NCBI RefSeq assembly: GCF_900101455.1
Contig: NZ_FMZJ01000010.1
Coordinates: 124,001-188,000 of the forward strand
Origin: Sphingomonas sp. YR710
Lineage (GTDB): Bacteria; Pseudomonadota; Alphaproteobacteria; Sphingomonadales; Sphingomonadaceae
Reading direction: 5' to 3'
DNA: 64,000 bases
Position numbers and translations under genes: made by a program
In this document: positions 24,954 to 33,601 of the stretch, piece after piece
Layout of the letters: every line of letters begins with the position of its first letter
How positions within the stretch are numbered: position 1 is the first letter of the stretch
Notes under the pieces: model-generated
What the model saw: only the letters and a program-made list of their open reading frames with translations
What the model was told of the DNA's origin: nothing
Database searches by the model: none

Positions 24954-26314
24954 CTGTCGAACGGATTGCGTGGCGCGCGCAGGGTCAGCCGCACAGGGAC
25001 CGCGCCAAAGCCCAGATCGCGCTTGATACCGTTGACCAGATAGCGGCGATAGCTTTCGGGCAACTGATCGACGCGCGTGCCGAACAGGATGAAGCCCGGC
25101 GGCCGCGTCTTGGCCTGGGTCATATAGCGCAGCTTGATCCGCTTGCCGCCCGGTGCGGGTGGCGGATTGGCCTCGATCGCCTTTTCGAACCAGCGGTTGA
25201 GAATGCCGGTCGATACCCGCTTCGACCAGGCATCGCGCGTTTCGAACGCCACCTGCAGGAGCTGATCGAGCCCGCGGCCGGTCACGCCCGAAACGGTGAG
25301 CAACGGCAGTCCTTTGGCCTGGGCAAGCCCCTCGTCGAGCGCGGTGCGGATGCCCTGAAACAAGGTTGGCGGATTTTCGGCGACGTCCCATTTGTTGAGC
25401 GCGATGATCAGGGCGCGGCCTTCCTGCAGCACCTTGTCAGCGATCTTGAGATCCTGCGCCTCGAGGCCCAGGGTCGCATCGAGCAGCAACACGACGACTT
25501 CGGCGAAGTCGACCGCATGGAGCGCATCGGCGACCGACAGTTTCTCGAGCTTGTCCTGTACGCGCGCCTTCTTGCGCATGCCCGCGGTGTCGATCAGCCG
25601 CACGGGGCGCTGCTGGCCGTCGGGTGCGCTCCACATCCAGTCGATCGCGATCGAATCGCGGGTGATGCCGGCCTCAGGGCCGGTGATCATGCGCTGTTCG
25701 CCGAGGATGCGGTTGATCAGGGTTGACTTGCCGGCGTTGGGCCGACCGACGATCGCGAGCTTGAGCGGCCCGTTCTCCTCATCCTCCGGCTCTTCCTCAG
25801 CCTCGCCTTCGGGGCGATCGACATAAGGCAGCAGCGCATCGAACAGATCGGCCATGCCCTCGCCATGTTCGGCGCTGAACGGCACGGGCTCGGCAAAGCC
25901 CAGGCTGAACGCCTCCATCACGCCATGCTCGCCCGCTTTGCCCTCGGCCTTGTTGGCGAGCAAGATGACGGGGGTTGATTCGCTGCGCAGCCAACGGGCA
26001 ATCTCTTCGTCGAGCGGCATCAGCCCGGCGCGTGCATCGATCATGAACAAGGCCACATCAGCGCCAGCGACCGCCTGCTGGGTCTGCACGCGCATCCGCC
26101 CTGGCAGGCTGTGGGGATCCTCGTCCTCGAAGCCGGCGGTGTCGATGATCTTGAATTCGAGGCCGAGCATGGTCGCATCGCCCTCGCGCCGATCGCGCGT
26201 GACCCCGGGTCGATCGTCGACGAGCGCGAGCTTCTTGCCCACCAGACGGTTGAACAGGGTCGATTTGCCGACGTTCGGACGGCCGATAATCACTACAGTG
26301 GGAAGTTTCGCCAT
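24950..26314 (-). CDS. der: ribosome-assembly GTPase Der (EngA)
   Basis: 454 residues with two GTPase domains and a KH-like C-terminus. G1 motifs are GRPNVGKSTLFNRL (residues about 9-22) and GRPNAGKSTLINRI (about 191-204). Switch II is DTAGFED and DTAGMRKKARV; NKAEG and NKWDV give base specificity. The KH end reads KRIKLRYMTQAKTRPPGFILFGTRVDQLPESYRRYLVNGI. It is essential for 50S maturation. Acidic stretch EEEPEDEENG joins the domains. It sits 86 bases after bamB. Confidence 0.97.
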   Translation of the reverse strand: MAKLPTVVIIGRPNVGKSTLFNRLVGKKLALVDDRPGVTRDRREGDATMLGLEFKIIDTAGFEDEDPHSLPGRMRVQTQQAVAGADVALFMIDARAGLMPLDEEIARWLRSESTPVILLANKAEGKAGEHGVMEAFSLGFAEPVPFSAEHGEGMADLFDALLPYVDRPEGEAEEEPEDEENGPLKLAIVGRPNAGKSTLINRILGEQRMITGPEAGITRDSIAIDWMWSAPDGQQRPVRLIDTAGMRKKARVQDKLEKLSVADALHAVDFAEVVVLLLDATLGLEAQDLKIADKVLQEGRALIIALNKWDVAENPPTLFQGIRTALDEGLAQAKGLPLLTVSGVTGRGLDQLLQVAFETRDAWSKRVSTGILNRWFEKAIEANPPPAPGGKRIKLRYMTQAKTRPPGFILFGTRVDQLPESYRRYLVNGIKRDLGFGAVPVRLTLRAPRNPFDR

Positions 26315-26367
26315 GCGCTGCCCATAGAGGGGAAGCGGGCCGGCGTCACCCCTCGTAGCTGTAACGC

Positions 26368-26386
26368 CCCTCCCTTGCAGGGAGGG
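26368..26386. repeat. short G/C-run hairpin between bamB and der
   Basis: CCCTCCC (26368-26374), loop TTGCA, GGGAGGG (26380-26386). It is a single-arm member of the G/C-run hairpin family and may act as an mRNA processing or attenuation hairpin within the operon; no T-run follows on the coding strand. Confidence 0.6.
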
Positions 26387-26400
26387 AACTTATTTACACG

Positions 26401-27735
26401 TCACCGATAGGCGATCAGGTGGCCGCCGTCGGTCAGCACCAGCAACGTATTGTCGGCGACGATCGGAGCCGCATAGACGCGGTCGCCGACATGGGTGTTG
26501 TTGCCAATCTGTCCGGTCGAGACATTGACGTTGACGAGGTCGCCGCGCGTGCTGGTCAGCAACAGCCGGCTGCCGGCCAGGACCGGACCGGACCAGCTGA
26601 TCGGCCCCTTGCGCTTGGCTTCGTTTTTCCAGCGCGGCAGCGCGGTCAGCCAGCGCACCTTGCCGCTGTTGCGCGCGATGCACAGCAATTTGGCGTCGTC
26701 GGTCACCACGAACAGCCATTCGCCGGCAATCCATGGCGTTTCGAGCCCGGCGATGTTGAGTTCCCACAGCCGCTGGCCCGTGATCAGGTCCATCGCGACC
26801 ATGCGACCGCCCTGCCCGACCGCATAGACCTTGCCCTGATCGATCACCGGCGCCGCATCGATATCGACGAGCGAGGCGACCGAGGTGGTGATGCTCGTGC
26901 GGCTGAGCGAATCCTGCCACACCGAACGGCCATTCTCGTAACGATAGGCGTTGAGTTCGCCCGACGAGAAGCCGGCGACCACGGTCCCTTGCGCGATAGC
27001 GGGCGCCGCCACGCCGAACACGCCGGCATTTTCCAGGCTACCGCTCTCGGTCCACAGGGTCTCGCCGGTCTCTGCCTTCAGCGCGAACAGCTGATTGTCC
27101 TGGCTGACCACATAGAGCGTGTTGAACGCGATCGAGGGTGCGCCGCGCAACGGGCCGCCCGGATGTTTCAGCCATAGCTGCTGGCCGGTAGCGGCATCGA
27201 ACGCCGCGGCATCGCCGACGCCGTTGGTCGCATAGACCTTGCCGCCCTCATAGCTTACGCCCCCGCCGAACAGCGACGCTTTCTTGTCGCCCTTCTTGGT
27301 GGTGGCTGCGGTCCACCCCGGTGCGCCGGTCTTGAGGTCGAAGCTGTGGATCACGGCATTGACGTCGATCACGAACACCTTGCCGTCGCCGACCACGGGG
27401 CCGGCCGCCAACCGTTCCTTGGGGCTCGATCCGGGGATCTTCTTGTCCCATGCTACGGCCAGGGCCTGACCGAGTGCGGGGTTGCCCATCGATTTGGCCG
27501 CGTTGCCGCCGGGCTGGCCCCATTCGGGATTCACCTGCTCGGCCGGGACCACGACCGGCACCGCGTCCAGCGCGGGATCGATTTCGGCGCCGGTTTCGGC
27601 GGTGAGCACGGCAATGCGCTGCCCCATTACCGGCGTCTTGGGCTTCTTGTCGCTATTGCCCTTGAAGATGCTGCAGCCGCCGAGCGTGGACAGCATCGCG
27701 ATCGCGCAGACCGAAGTGAAAACCCTGCGATTCAT
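26401..27735 (-). CDS. bamB: outer-membrane assembly lipoprotein BamB (PQQ-type beta propeller)
   Basis: 444 residues beginning MNRRVFTSVCAIAMLSTLGGCSIFKG, a lipoprotein signal with lipobox LGGC. The rest is a repeated beta-propeller pattern: IHSFDLKTGAPGWTA, VYATNGVGDAAAFDAATGQQLW, NQLFALKAETGETLWTE, MVAMDLITGQRLWEL and NVNVSTGQIGNN. BamB is a scaffold in the BAM complex that folds outer-membrane beta-barrels. Adjacent to a YfgM-like gene and der, the same neighbourhood as E. coli yfgM-bamB-der. The E. coli protein is about 390 residues. Confidence 0.95.
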   Translation of the reverse strand: MNRRVFTSVCAIAMLSTLGGCSIFKGNSDKKPKTPVMGQRIAVLTAETGAEIDPALDAVPVVVPAEQVNPEWGQPGGNAAKSMGNPALGQALAVAWDKKIPGSSPKERLAAGPVVGDGKVFVIDVNAVIHSFDLKTGAPGWTAATTKKGDKKASLFGGGVSYEGGKVYATNGVGDAAAFDAATGQQLWLKHPGGPLRGAPSIAFNTLYVVSQDNQLFALKAETGETLWTESGSLENAGVFGVAAPAIAQGTVVAGFSSGELNAYRYENGRSVWQDSLSRTSITTSVASLVDIDAAPVIDQGKVYAVGQGGRMVAMDLITGQRLWELNIAGLETPWIAGEWLFVVTDDAKLLCIARNSGKVRWLTALPRWKNEAKRKGPISWSGPVLAGSRLLLTSTRGDLVNVNVSTGQIGNNTHVGDRVYAAPIVADNTLLVLTDGGHLIAYR

Positions 27736-27738
27736 TCA

Positions 27739-28437
27739 TCAATCCTTTTGCGCGATGGCAATATTGTCGACATTCGCGCCGAGCGCGGCGGCCAGGCGCT
27801 TGGCCCGTCCGCGGATCGAGGTGGGTGCCTGCCCGTCGCGGGCGACGGCGGCGAGCATCTGTGCGGCCTGAGCCGGCTGATGCTGATCGAGCCAGGCGAC
27901 CGCGCTCAGTTCGCCGGCGGCGCCGAACCAGGGCTGACCGGGAACGGCCAGCGGCTTCAGCCGCTCGATCACGACGGAGGGCTTCAGCGTATCATATTCG
28001 GTCACGGTCTGACGGATCAGTGCAAGATCGCGATAGGGTTGCGGCAGCTTCGCGTCGGCGGCGATCGATCCATAAATCGCGGCGGCACCCTTCCTGTCGC
28101 CGCGATCGGCCGAAAGCGCGGCCTTGGCGAACAGTGCCGACGCGCGAAGGCCGTCCGCATTGTCGGTGGCGATCCTGGTCAGCTTCGTTTCCGCATCGGC
28201 TTTGCGGCCGGCCTGGATGTCGGCGATCGCGGCACTCATCGCCTCGCCCTGCGCATCGGCCTTTTTGGCCTGCTGGTTCTGCCAGAACAGGACGCCGGCG
28301 AAGGTCGCGAGCAGCAGGCCGATCAGCCCGATGCCGATCCGCCCATAGCGTTTCCACAGTCCGGTCATCTGTTCGCGGCGAAGCTCGTCGTCCACCTCGC
28401 GCAGAAAGGCTTCGTCATTCTGTGGTGTCAGGGCCAA
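27739..28437 (-). CDS. YfgM-like membrane-anchored TPR protein
   Basis: 232 residues, TTG start at 28437 with GGAG seven bases upstream; family members begin with M-A-L-x-P-Q-N-D-E-A-F, which supports this start. A cytoplasmic N-terminus is followed by one membrane helix (GRIGIGLIGLLLATFAGVLFW) and a helical repeat region. In E. coli, YfgM is a SecYEG-associated periplasmic chaperone encoded before bamB. Three bases separate it from bamB. Confidence 0.88.
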   Translation of the reverse strand: MALTPQNDEAFLREVDDELRREQMTGLWKRYGRIGIGLIGLLLATFAGVLFWQNQQAKKADAQGEAMSAAIADIQAGRKADAETKLTRIATDNADGLRASALFAKAALSADRGDRKGAAAIYGSIAADAKLPQPYRDLALIRQTVTEYDTLKPSVVIERLKPLAVPGQPWFGAAGELSAVAWLDQHQPAQAAQMLAAVARDGQAPTSIRGRAKRLAAALGANVDNIAIAQKD

Positions 28438-28572
28438 ACATCGTCTCCGGCAAAATCCGCGCGCACTCTTAGATGGGTTTTGGTCCCCGCGAAACCGCTC
28501 TTTGCGCGTGTTGGGGGGCGTCAGGTGAATGCCCGTTGAACCTGCGGTCGTTCGGGGCCGAATCTCGTCGAC

Positions 28573-29457
28573 TCACTCGGCTTTACCCAGGCCATTGCTG
28601 GGATGCTTTGGCTGATAGGTCTGGTCGAGCGTCGGGAACGCGCGGTCGCGCACATCCTCGGCATATTGCCGGACGGCGGCGTCGATCTGGCTCGACAGGT
28701 CGGCGAACTTCTTCACGAAGCGCGGCACCCGATCGAACATGCCCAGCATATCGTCGATCACCAGCACTTGCCCGTCGCATGCCGCCGATGCGCCGATGCC
28801 GATCGTCGGGCAGGCAATCTTGTGGGTCATTTCGACCGCGATCGGCTCGAGCACGCCTTCGACGACGATCGCGAAGGCGCCGGCCTGATCGATCGCGATC
28901 GCATCGCGCAGCAGCTTGGCCTGTTCGGCATCGCTGCGTCCGCGCGCACCATAGCCGCCCAGCGCATTCACGGCCTGCGGCGTCAGCCCGACATGCCCCA
29001 TCACCGGAATGCCCCGCGCCGACAGAAAGGCGACCGTTTCCGCCATCGCCTCCCCACCCTCGAGCTTCACCGCGGCCGCGCCGGTTTCCTTGAGAACCCG
29101 CGCGGCGCTGCGAAAGGCCTGTTCGGGGCTTTCTTCATAAGATCCGAACGGCATGTCGATCACGACAAGTGCGTGATAGCTGCCCCGAACCACGGCCGCG
29201 CCATGCGCGCACATCATATCGAGGCTGACCGGGATGGTCGACGGCAGGCCGTAAATCACCTGGCCCAGACTGTCGCCGACCAGCAGCATGTCGCAATGCG
29301 GGTCGAGGATCTGGGCCATGCGTATCGAATAAGCGGTGAGCATGACGAGTGGCGCCTTGCCCTTCGCCTGCCGGATCGCCGGCACTGTCAGCCGTTTCAT
29401 CGGCGCCGGCGTCGGCGTGGCACGACTGGTGGAGGTGTCGATCGTGAAAGTGGACAT
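28573..29457 (-). CDS. panB: 3-methyl-2-oxobutanoate hydroxymethyltransferase
   Basis: 294 residues. PanB makes ketopantoate from alpha-ketoisovalerate and methylenetetrahydrofolate in pantothenate/CoA synthesis. Motifs: [27 protein letters not shown] (Mg-binding Asp), [39 protein letters not shown] and [22 protein letters not shown]. The N-terminus ([19 protein letters not shown]) is a short, poorly conserved extension; start chosen at 29457. An upstream in-frame codon at 29493 is less likely. Confidence 0.96.
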   Translation of the reverse strand: MSTFTIDTSTSRATPTPAPMKRLTVPAIRQAKGKAPLVMLTAYSIRMAQILDPHCDMLLVGDSLGQVIYGLPSTIPVSLDMMCAHGAAVVRGSYHALVVIDMPFGSYEESPEQAFRSAARVLKETGAAAVKLEGGEAMAETVAFLSARGIPVMGHVGLTPQAVNALGGYGARGRSDAEQAKLLRDAIAIDQAGAFAIVVEGVLEPIAVEMTHKIACPTIGIGASAACDGQVLVIDDMLGMFDRVPRFVKKFADLSSQIDAAVRQYAEDVRDRAFPTLDQTYQPKHPSNGLGKAE

Positions 29458-29503
29458 GCGCGATGGGCTAAACCGGGATCGCGCTTGGGTCAAATACCAC
29501 TAA

Positions 29504-29628
29504 GCCCTCGCCCGCTTGTGGGGGAGGGGGGAGCCGCGCAGCGGCGGAGGGAGAGGGGGCTGTGCAAGCGATTGTCGCGAACCTCTTCCCCACGGCCCCC
29601 TCTCCCCCTGAAGGGGGGCGAGGGAGCA
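29504..29628. repeat. G/C-run inverted repeat pair
   Basis: CCCTCGCCCGCTTGTGGGGG at 29505-29524 faces CCCTCTCCCCCTGAAGGGGG at 29597-29616, with a centre containing the small hairpin GCCGCGCAGCGGCGG. It separates panB from the gapR 3' end (stop 29631). It has the same architecture as 7956-8091 and the right arm equals 16530-16549. Confidence 0.75.
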
Positions 29629-29630
29629 GA

Positions 29631-29894
29631 TCAGATCATTCCCAGCGCAGCCATGTAGGTTTCGAGCAGCATCTCTTCTTCCTGATGCTCGCCCTTCTTT
29701 TTCTTGCGGATGGAGAGGATCTTGCGGACGATCTTGGTGTCGTAGCCGCGGCCCTTCATCTCGTTCATGACATCCTTGATGTCATCCGCGATGCCCTTCT
29801 TTTCCTCTTCGAGTCGTTCGACCCGCTCGACGAACAGCCGCAGCTCCTGCGCCGCGATGCTGCCCTTGTCTTCGATTGCTTCGCCATCGGCCAT
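29631..29894 (-). CDS. gapR: nucleoid-associated protein GapR (DUF2312)
   Basis: 87 residues, nearly the length of Caulobacter GapR (about 89). GSIAAQELRLFVERVERLEEEKKGIADDIKDVMNEMKGRGYDTKIVRKILSIRKKKKGEHQEEEMLLETYMAALG is the full DUF2312 domain: a long N-terminal coiled coil then a basic DNA-binding end. In Caulobacter the tetramer clamps overtwisted AT-rich DNA ahead of replication forks and RNA polymerase and aids topoisomerases. Monocistronic here; divergent from pyk. Confidence 0.95.
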   Translation of the reverse strand: MADGEAIEDKGSIAAQELRLFVERVERLEEEKKGIADDIKDVMNEMKGRGYDTKIVRKILSIRKKKKGEHQEEEMLLETYMAALGMI

Positions 29895-30152
29895 GATTCG
29901 TCCCCGCGCTCATCGTGAAGGCGCCGCATCTAGGCGCGCCTCGGCTCCCGCTCAACGTCAAATCGACGGGCCGACGGACAAGTCGCGATCTGCCGCCGAT
30001 GGCCCGCCGCCGCCATCCCGATTCTTGCCGGGGCGGCGGGAAGATTCGGCCTTTGTTCATATCGGCATTGTCATCAAGGCTTGTCATATCGGGCAGCTAT
30101 TCTATGCCCGGCGACCTTCGAAGAATTTCGCCCAACGATCAGGGAATGCATC

Positions 30153-31610
30153 GTGACCAGCCAGATCATGCCCCGCCTGCGCAAGGTGCGCGTCCTCGCC
30201 ACGCTGGGGCCGGCCAGTTCCTCGCCGGAGATGATTCGCAAGCTCTTCTTCGCCGGCGCCGACGCGTTCCGCATCAACATGAGCCATGGCGCGCACGAGG
30301 ATAAGGTGCCGATCGTCCACGCGATCCGCGCGATGGAGAAGGAGCTGGGCCGCGCGACGACGATCCTGTTCGATCTGCAGGGCCCGAAATTGCGCGTCGG
30401 CAAGTTCGCCGATGGCAAGATCCAGCTCATCACGGGACAGAAGTTCATTCTCGATCGTGATCCCACACCCGGTACGATCCACCGGGTCGAGCTGCCCCAC
30501 CGCGAGATTTTCGAGGCGCTGGAGCCGGGCGCCCGGCTGTTGCTCGATGACGGCAAGCTGGTGTTGCGGGTGATCAGGCTCAGCCATGACGAGATCGAAA
30601 CGCGGGTCGAGGTTGGCGGCGCGCTGTCGAACAGCAAAGGGCTGAACGTCCCCGACGTGATCGTGCCGATGGCTGCGCTCACCGAGAAGGATCGCCGCGA
30701 TCTCACCTTCGCGATCGATCAGGGCGCCGACTGGATTGCGTTAAGCTTCGTCCAGCGGCCCGAGGACGTAGCCGAGGCGCGCAGCCTGATCCACGGCAAG
30801 GCCGCTTTGCTCGCGAAGATCGAAAAGCCCTCGGCGGTCGAACGGCTCGACGAGATATTGGAACTGGCCGACGCGGTGATGGTCGCGCGGGGCGATCTCG
30901 GCGTCGAACTGCCGCCCGAGCGCGTACCCCCGATGCAGAAGCGCATCGTCGAAATGGCGCGGCGGATGGGCAAGCCGGTAGTGGTCGCGACGCAGATGCT
31001 CGAATCGATGATCCAGTCACCCAGCCCGACCCGTGCGGAGGTGTCCGACGTCGCCACCGCCATCTACGACGGCGCCGATGCCGTGATGCTGTCGGCCGAA
31101 TCGGCATCGGGCGACTGGCCCGTGGAATCGGTCGCGATGATGAACAGCATCGCCATGTCGGTGGAAAGCGATCCCGGCTACGCCGCGCGCCTGCATTTCA
31201 CCGATACCACCCCCGATTCGACAACGGCCGATGCGCTGGCGGAGGCCGCCGCCCAGATTGCCCGCACCGTTTCGGCAGGGTTGATCATCTGCTTCACCAT
31301 GTCGGGGATCACCGCCCGCCGCATCGCCCGCGAACGCCCTTCGGTGCCGTTGCTGGTGCTCACGCCCAAGCTGGCCACGGCCCGCCGTCTGGGGCTGTTG
31401 TGGGGGGCACATGCGGTCCGCACTCGTGATGTCGCGAGCTTCGAGGAAATGGTGGCGAAGGCCCGCCGCATGGCGCTGCGCCAGGGCCTGGCCAAGGCCG
31501 GCGACCGGATCATCGTGATCGCCGGCGTGCCGTTCGGGACGCCGGGGTCGACCAACATGATCCATGTTGTTCGACTCACCGGGGATGAGCTGAAGGGTTA
31601 TGCGGCCTAG
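30153..31610 (+). CDS. pyk: pyruvate kinase
   Basis: 485 residues. TLGPASSSPEMIRKLFFAGADAFRINMSHG at the N-terminus, LFDLQGPKLRVG, the signature LAKIEKPSAVERLDEI (catalytic Lys), MVARGDLGVELPPERVP and AEVSDVATAIYDGADAVMLSAESASGDWPVE. It catalyses PEP + ADP to pyruvate + ATP. The GTG at 30153 is chosen because AGGGA lies 8 bases before it; ATG at 30168 has no ribosome site. A long leader (about 258 bases from gapR) shows no obvious riboswitch. Confidence 0.97.
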   Translation: MTSQIMPRLRKVRVLATLGPASSSPEMIRKLFFAGADAFRINMSHGAHEDKVPIVHAIRAMEKELGRATTILFDLQGPKLRVGKFADGKIQLITGQKFILDRDPTPGTIHRVELPHREIFEALEPGARLLLDDGKLVLRVIRLSHDEIETRVEVGGALSNSKGLNVPDVIVPMAALTEKDRRDLTFAIDQGADWIALSFVQRPEDVAEARSLIHGKAALLAKIEKPSAVERLDEILELADAVMVARGDLGVELPPERVPPMQKRIVEMARRMGKPVVVATQMLESMIQSPSPTRAEVSDVATAIYDGADAVMLSAESASGDWPVESVAMMNSIAMSVESDPGYAARLHFTDTTPDSTTADALAEAAAQIARTVSAGLIICFTMSGITARRIARERPSVPLLVLTPKLATARRLGLLWGAHAVRTRDVASFEEMVAKARRMALRQGLAKAGDRIIVIAGVPFGTPGSTNMIHVVRLTGDELKGYAA

Positions 31611-31644
31611 GGCGCGGTGAGCGCGATTGGGTGCGTGGAGCCGG

Positions 31645-32082
31645 TTACGCCGCCCCGTCCCGTCCCTTCTGGTCGAGCTTCTGTTTCAACCAATAGGCGT
31701 AATTGACCTCAATATTTTCTTGCAGGCCCATCCAGTCGGTCATCTGGCTACCCAGTAGTTGCCCCATCTGCGCGAAGATGTTGGTTTCGCGCTCGACGAG
31801 CTTGGACATCGTGTTGGAGCTGCCGAGCTGCGCCGCATAATGCCACCAGCTCTCCCAGTCCCTGCTCCAGGTATCGCGCAGCGCACGCATCCGCTCGATC
31901 GTCGCGATCTGCATCTGCGAAAGTTCGCCGATCATCGCCGGATCGATCCCCGATGCCGCGAGTTGCGCCGCGGCGGCGACGGTGTGAAGCGCGCGGGTAG
32001 CGCGATCGGTCTGCAGCGTGCCGGCCTTCATGAAATGCTCGATCGGCGTGGCGATCGCCGGTGCGGGAACGGGGTCGTTCAT
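31645..32082 (-). CDS. phasin-like helical protein next to PHB depolymerase
   Basis: 145 residues, all-helical, with no Cys: ATPIEHFMKAGTLQTDRATRALHTVAAAAQLAASGIDPAMIGELSQMQIATIERMRALRDTW, then NTMSKLVERETNIFAQMGQLLGSQMTDW. Length and amphipathic helices resemble granule-binding phasins or PhaE-like accessory proteins, but no decisive motif is seen. Its ATG overlaps the depolymerase stop by four bases (ATGA), so the two are translated together. The granule-binding role is inferred from context. Confidence 0.5.
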   Translation of the reverse strand: MNDPVPAPAIATPIEHFMKAGTLQTDRATRALHTVAAAAQLAASGIDPAMIGELSQMQIATIERMRALRDTWSRDWESWWHYAAQLGSSNTMSKLVERETNIFAQMGQLLGSQMTDWMGLQENIEVNYAYWLKQKLDQKGRDGAA

Positions 32083-33230
32083 GACATCACCTTTGCGGCC
32101 GGGGTGGGCATCCGGATCGCGCGCTCTTCGCCGCCGCTGCACACTTGCATCAGCATGTGGTGAATGGCGCGGATCTGGATCGCGTTCTGTGTGTAATAAT
32201 CGGGCTGCGCCGATCCGGCATCGGTATAGCCCCACCAATCCCAGCAGCCTTCGGGATTCTGCGCGCCCAGATCGGAACCGATCGCCTGCGGATAGAGGAC
32301 GATGATGTCATTGCTGTCCGCGATGCTGTTATAGCCGGTGGTGGTGATGAAGCGGTTGCCATAAGGCGGCTGGCTTTGCGTATCGGGGCGGCCATAGGTG
32401 GCGGTGACATAGCCGCAGCCCTGCTTGCAGCCATGGAGCGCGATATGCACCGCGCGGGCCTTCCTGCCCTGCAATACGCCGCCCGGCACATAGACATAGC
32501 CATAAGGATTCATGCTCGATTGCGCGAAATCGCCATCGACGAACGGCCGCTGATCGAACCGCAGCAACTGGCCGCTCAGTTGTTCCGCCGGTGGCTGCAG
32601 ATCGGGATAGATGTGGTTGAGCACGTCATGCGATTGCATGCGATTGCCGAAATCCGCGCCACCATAATTGAGATAGGGGGGCCGGTTCGCGCCCAGCGGC
32701 AGATCCTCGGGATTGCTGGTGATGATCGAATGGCCGGCGGGGACATCGTCGACGAAAAGGATATTCGCCTCCGGCACGCCCAGCGCTTCGTAGAAATCGC
32801 GCGTACCCCTGACCGCGATCGGGGAGAGCACCTTGTCCTGCGTGCCCGTGAAGACATAGATCCGGTCGTCCGCCAGATGAGCGATCGGATCGATCCTGCC
32901 GGCCTTCGCCACATCGCGTGCGGCGGCGGCGAGCTGGCGCGGCTTGGGCGCCACCGCCGGCGTCAGCGGCGCCATCGCGATATAGAGCGCGGTCAACGCA
33001 CAGGCATCGCCGGCGAAGATCGCCGCCTCCCGAAATGTCTCGGCGCAACGATAGGGCCCGCCAGCGATAATGCCGGCCCCGACGAAGCTCGCGGAATGAG
33101 CGAGGTGAAGCTGCACCGCCATGAACGCGCCCGATGAAAGGCCGGACACCGAATGCCGGTTTGCTTCGACGCTATAGCCGATTAACGATGGCACCTGGAT
33201 TCTGACGTCGTCCGGCATCGAAATCTCCAC
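32079..33230 (-). CDS. short-chain PHA (PHB) depolymerase, catalytic-domain type 2
   Basis: 383 residues. The lipase box SGLSSGAFMAVQ lies near the N-terminus (Ser at about residue 33), and the oxyanion motif IALHGCKQGCG lies at about 265, the order that defines type 2 catalytic domains. TGTQDKVLSPIAVRGTRDFYEAL and GHSIITS give the Asp/His region. The enzyme hydrolyses poly-3-hydroxybutyrate to oligomers. No signal peptide is visible (MEISMPDDVRIQVPSLIGY), unlike secreted depolymerases, so it may act inside on native granules. An ATG at 33218 is possible. Confidence 0.85.
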   Translation of the reverse strand: MEISMPDDVRIQVPSLIGYSVEANRHSVSGLSSGAFMAVQLHLAHSASFVGAGIIAGGPYRCAETFREAAIFAGDACALTALYIAMAPLTPAVAPKPRQLAAAARDVAKAGRIDPIAHLADDRIYVFTGTQDKVLSPIAVRGTRDFYEALGVPEANILFVDDVPAGHSIITSNPEDLPLGANRPPYLNYGGADFGNRMQSHDVLNHIYPDLQPPAEQLSGQLLRFDQRPFVDGDFAQSSMNPYGYVYVPGGVLQGRKARAVHIALHGCKQGCGYVTATYGRPDTQSQPPYGNRFITTTGYNSIADSNDIIVLYPQAIGSDLGAQNPEGCWDWWGYTDAGSAQPDYYTQNAIQIRAIHHMLMQVCSGGEERAIRMPTPAAKVMS

Positions 33231-33601
33231 ATCTGGGTAGATTTGCAGCAGGTAGAAGTGGCGACCGGTCCGCAGTAACGGCGCGTGCTTTATAGTGAAT
33301 CAGCCGAATAGATCGATCATGCGATGATCATTATTGTTCTTACGCTATGATTCGATTCGGAACAACTTATTAAATCGCCAAATGAAGGTAAGATCGGCTG
33401 TTTATTGCAGATCCGCGAACGATTAGATCCGATATGGTTGGATGCATAGCTTGTCACATTGACTATAGCTGCGGCAAAGGATGGCCCTATGGGCATCCGT
33501 GCTTTGCGAAACCGCCGAGCGATCCGAATTGAATCGCGAGAAGGTCTGTCTCGACGCCAGTTGCGGTGCCAATTATCGTGTATGACCCAGGAGGGATATC
33601 G
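33231..33601. other. 371-base divergent intergenic region, no gene
   Basis: It separates the PHB depolymerase (minus) and the DUF3857 protein (plus). It is notably more AT-rich than its surroundings (about 33290-33480) and should hold both promoters. GATCATGCGATGATC at 33315-33329 is a 15-bp palindrome (6-bp arms, 3-base spacer) about 85 bases upstream of the depolymerase start. I see no open frame or RNA gene I can support. Confidence 0.6.

Noticed and set aside
24954-25391. Long N-terminal extension of the TusA-like frame
   Set aside because: It is a shadow of der; the GTG at 24953 begins the CPxP domain.
29895-30152. Riboswitch in the pyk leader
   Set aside because: A 258-base leader was inspected but no known aptamer pattern or terminator/anti-terminator pair was visible.
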